From Eledone cirrhosa (taxonomy: Eukaryota; Mollusca; Cephalopoda; Octopoda; Eledonidae), in assembly GCA_964016885.1 (NCBI GenBank), contig OZ024759.1, positions 27,708,918 to 27,772,917 on the forward strand: a stretch of 64,000 nucleotides of DNA, written 5' to 3'. Positions 61,330 through 64,000 of this stretch are shown piece by piece; position 1 is the stretch's first letter; each line of letters opens with the position of its first letter. Position numbers and translations under genes: made by a program. The notes beneath the pieces were generated by a model. That model searched no databases and was not told where the DNA came from. It saw nothing but the letters and a program-made list of their open reading frames with translations.

Positions 61330-63921
61330 CTGTTGAAGAGAGAAAAAAAAACAAACAAAAATATATCTTGAAAAAGCTTTTAAAAAATTCAATTGTAAAT
61401 CAAAAAAAGGAACATTTACAAATAGCACATATTTTTTCTTCTCATTTTCTCCATTCCTTCCTCTCATTACTCTTTATTTTCTATTTGTAACTCTATTTCT
61501 GATGAAGGACTAGTGTCCGAAACATTAAGAGTCTCTTCCTGTTATTTTAAGCGTTTTATTTCTAACTCATATATTTCTTCAATGTACTGTGTTATTTTTG
61601 TTATCTGTTTACCTTTTACACACACAGACATTATATATATATATATCATTATCATCATCATCATTTTACGTCCGCTTTTCCCTGCTTGAAAGGGTGGGAC
61701 GGGTCCTAATCAGCACAGCATCTCTCCACTTGTTACGGTCCTTCGTTATCTCTGTGAGTTTCAGCGATCTGAGGTCTGCTCTCATCACCTCCGCCCATGT
61801 TTTTCATGGTCTTCCTTCTACTGGGATTTCTTGGCACTTCTTTACCCAGCGGTCATCCTCCATGCGCATCACATGTCCATACCATCTCAGTCTTCTCTCC
61901 TGCACACCACAACTTGTATATATATATATATATTTAAGTTTGGTGGTTCACCACTGGGTAGAACAGGTTATTCCGCACTCCTAACCCTGATGTAATAGTA
62001 GGAAAGCAACTCATCCATATTTGATGTTGAATCCTGTTGGTGGTGTGGGAATAGAGTTAAATAAAATAGAGTAAAATGACAAGAGGCCAGACAGATTAAA
62101 TTCCTTCAAATTTTTTATTTCAGGAATAAAAATTTGAAGGAATCTAACCTGTCTGGCCTCTTGTCATTTTACACTATAATATATATATATTGTTTCCGAA
62201 GAAGACGGTCTGATCGAACCTATATATGAGGTCTGATAGTATACAGTTATATAACTGCTATAGATCAGTCAATATATCAATATGATCAGCCCTCCAAAAC
62301 GATAGTAAAACAATGATATGAATAGGTAAAATAACGACTTTGTTGTTTTCATTGTTAATATATATACATACCGAGATCTTTGATGCTACGCAGTAACACA
62401 GAAGACTCGCCTTGCCTATGTACATAGCGAAACCTACAGTCAGTAGGCACCTCTTAACCAAATAAACACCCCCATCCCACTACCCCTACTCTACGCCCCA
62501 CTCCCACCAACACCACCCTCTCTCTGTAAAGTTATGTTGGTACCACAACATCCAGTCCAAAATAAATGAGGTCGTGTAGGTGTCACTACAAAAAAACACA
62601 CAGTCCACGCTGTAATGTTGCCATGTAGGTAACACGGTAAAAACCTCCCAGTCCACACTGTAAACGTGATTGGTGTTAGGAACGGCATCCTGCCGTAGAA
62701 AACCTGCCAGACAGTCCTATACGAGTGAGACACGGTGACCCGACCAATCTTACCTCAAATTGGGACAACTCCCGTCTAACCCATGCTAGCGTGGAAGATA
62801 GACGTTAAACGATGATGATGATGATATATATACACAGGGTGGCCTAAAAGTTGCAATACATAAAAACAATAATTGTTTTATGAGAAACAATTTATTCAAA
62901 ATAAATGAATATGGAAACTTAAAAATTTCTTATGTATTGCAACTTTTGGGTCACCCTGTATATATATATATATATATATATAAAATAGCATAGTTGTGTT
63001 CAACACTTGTTCTTTGCTACCATTGGTTTCCAATCACACATAAGGTTTAGTTTGTGTTTACACTTTCTCATGTGAGACCTTCATTCAGGCAACTATAAAA
63101 ACAAAGCTTATACTATAATATCCAGATCTCTATTCTGTTCCTTGGAATCACTTAACACAGCCTAACAGGTTGAACTTGGTGCTTTTTTGTTGTGGCACCA
63201 GTAATACCACTTTACAGGTTGAACTAGGTGCTTTTTTGTTGTGGCACCAGTAATACCACTTTACAGGTTGAACTGGGTGCTTTCTTGTAGTGGCCTCAGG
63301 ACGGCCATCTAACTGGGTGGACTGGCTGCATTTTTTGTTGTGGCACCAATATTGCCACCTTATAGGATGGACTGGGTGTATTTTTTGTTGTGGCACCAAT
63401 ATTACCACTTTACAGGGTGGACTGGGTGTATTTTTTGTTGTGGCACCAATATTACCACTTTACAGGGTCGACTAGGTGCTTTTTTGTAGTGGCACCAATA
63501 TTACCACTTTACAGGGTCGACTAGGTGCTTTTTTGTAGTGGCACCAGACCTTCATTCAGGCAACTATAAAAACAAAGCTTATACTATAATATCCAGATCT
63601 CTATTCTGTTCCTTGGAATCACTTAACACAGCCTAACGGGGTGGACTGGGTGCTTTTTTGTTGTGGTACCAGTATTACCATCTTACAGGGTGGACTGGGT
63701 ACTCTTTTTGTCTTTTACAAACATCCATATTTAATCTGGTGGTATTGTTCTGTGGAGAGAGAAATGGTCAAATAAATCAAAGGATGATCTTCATACCGTG
63801 CTTAAGCGCTTGGCAAACTTAGAAACGAAGGCAATTTCTTTTCTGATCTTAAGAAAAACTATGTTGGTTTGAACTTGGTCAGGGTCTATAGTCACAACTG
63901 AAGAGGAAAAATGTTTCAGAC
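61168..63921 (-). CDS. L-threonine aldolase-like, last two exons (5' part outside window)
   Basis: PLP-dependent aldolase family that splits threonine or allo-threonine to glycine and acetaldehyde. Two exons: 63921-63797 and 61329-61168 (stop TAA at 61170-61168). The first has DPDQVQTNIVFL, matching the VQTNIV motif near the C-terminus of eukaryotic threonine aldolases; the second ends with IRLVTHCNLSEEDIEDAIKK, matching the usual VRxVxHxxVSxxD C-terminal strand-helix. Exons join in phase between codons (RLST|TTDAEV). The PLP lysine and N-terminal domain lie beyond 64000. The gene converges on CTPS. No symbol is given because several animal paralogues exist. Confidence 0.7.
61495..61640 (+). 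ncRNA. degenerate hammerhead-like retroelement end
   Basis: CUGAUGA (61499-61505), stem II GGAC-UAGU-GUCC, GAAAC and a GUC site are all present in order, but stem I does not pair. The downstream sequence is shared with 60080-60250 and, reversed, with 8045-8155, so it is a dispersed Penelope-like or similar retroelement end. Confidence 0.35.
61655..61920 (-). pseudogene. LINE C-terminal fragment
   Basis: Minus strand reads WYGHVMRMEDDRWVKKCQEI, PVEGRP, then a stop, KTWAEVMRADLRSLKLTEIT and DRNKWRDAV: the usual tail of a non-LTR reverse transcriptase. Confidence 0.7.
62075..62175. repeat. foldback palindrome
   Basis: Arms aaaatgacaagaggccagac and complement, 45 bp each. Confidence 0.8.
62380..62475 (+). 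pseudogene. short LINE fragment
   Basis: Inverted relative of 888-975 (gatctttgatgctacgcagt). Confidence 0.5.
62510..62823 (+). mobile_element. SINE-C copy
   Basis: Ends catgctagcgtggaagatag and ATGATGATGATG; the start overlaps a single arm of the 46150 foldback. Confidence 0.8.
62835..62958. mobile_element. 124-bp MITE with long inverted ends
   Basis: cagggtggcctaaaagttgc and gcaacttttgggtcaccctg; ends extend to about 29 bp. Confidence 0.85.
63079..63720. repeat. 50-57-bp tandem array between long direct repeats
   Basis: Units tttttgttgtggcaccaata and ttaccactttacagggt, at least seven before 63546. A 90-bp direct repeat (gaccttcattcaggcaacta) stands at about 63078-63167 and again at 63546-63637, followed by more units. 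In the threonine aldolase-like intron. Confidence 0.88.
63797..63921 (-). CDS. threonine aldolase-like, penultimate exon
   Basis: Acceptor tttttcag ends at 63922 and the donor gtatga begins at 63796. It starts with two bases of a split codon, then LKHFSSSVVTIDPDQVQTNI and KRLST. Confidence 0.68.
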
Positions 63922-64000
63922 CTGAAAAACAACAAAATAAAAAACAGCTCAGAAAACAAAGAAAATGGTATTTTATTAGAAAGCTATCATGATGCAAATG

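Overview
The window looks like nuclear DNA of a coleoid cephalopod, most likely an octopod. Its genes are intron-rich with canonical GT-AG junctions. Between exons it is packed with AT and GTAT simple repeats, tRNA-derived SINEs ending in (ATG)n, non-LTR and Penelope-like retroelement pieces and many MITEs. The organism call is inferred from this repeat style and from protein resemblance; no species can be fixed from sequence alone. Only a small part of the DNA codes for host protein.

Three host genes can be supported. (1) A minus-strand gene at about 5213-9567 encodes a secreted protein: a signal peptide, a lysozyme/transglycosylase-like domain split over two exons, and a C-terminal peritrophin-A type chitin-binding domain. 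(2) A complete plus-strand CTP synthase gene (CTPS) has 15 coding exons from 33418 to 56966. They join in frame to 636 codons (635 residues plus stop), with both the ATP-dependent synthetase and the Cys-His-Glu glutaminase parts intact. (3) The last two exons of a minus-strand L-threonine aldolase-like gene (61168-63921) run off the right edge and converge on CTPS. These genes share no obvious pathway.

Layout: 1-5200 holds a duplicated 0.37-kb repeat and LINE remnants. 5.2-9.6 kb is the secreted-protein gene, with LINE, SINE and ribozyme-like elements in its introns. 9.6-33.3 kb is gene-poor: a 0.88-kb mariner derivative, LINE and Penelope fragments, a 1.1-kb AT array, a 0.9-kb GTAT array, a 3.2-kb minisatellite, and a piggyBac-like MITE expanded into seventeen 44-bp repeats. 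33.4-57 kb is CTPS, whose introns carry a 1.2-kb G-rich array, foldbacks, MITEs, SINEs and a Tigger fragment. 57-64 kb holds tandem repeats, foldbacks and the aldolase exons.

The most interesting signal is a set of hammerhead-ribozyme-like motifs on the minus strand (about 7187-7253, 17455-17520 and 32890-32945). The first two differ in sequence but keep the same fold through compensating changes. Many perfect foldback palindromes lie nearby. At least one (60318-60783) has its axis next to the position equivalent to the ribozyme cleavage site, which suggests how these palindromes may arise from Penelope-like retroelement ends.
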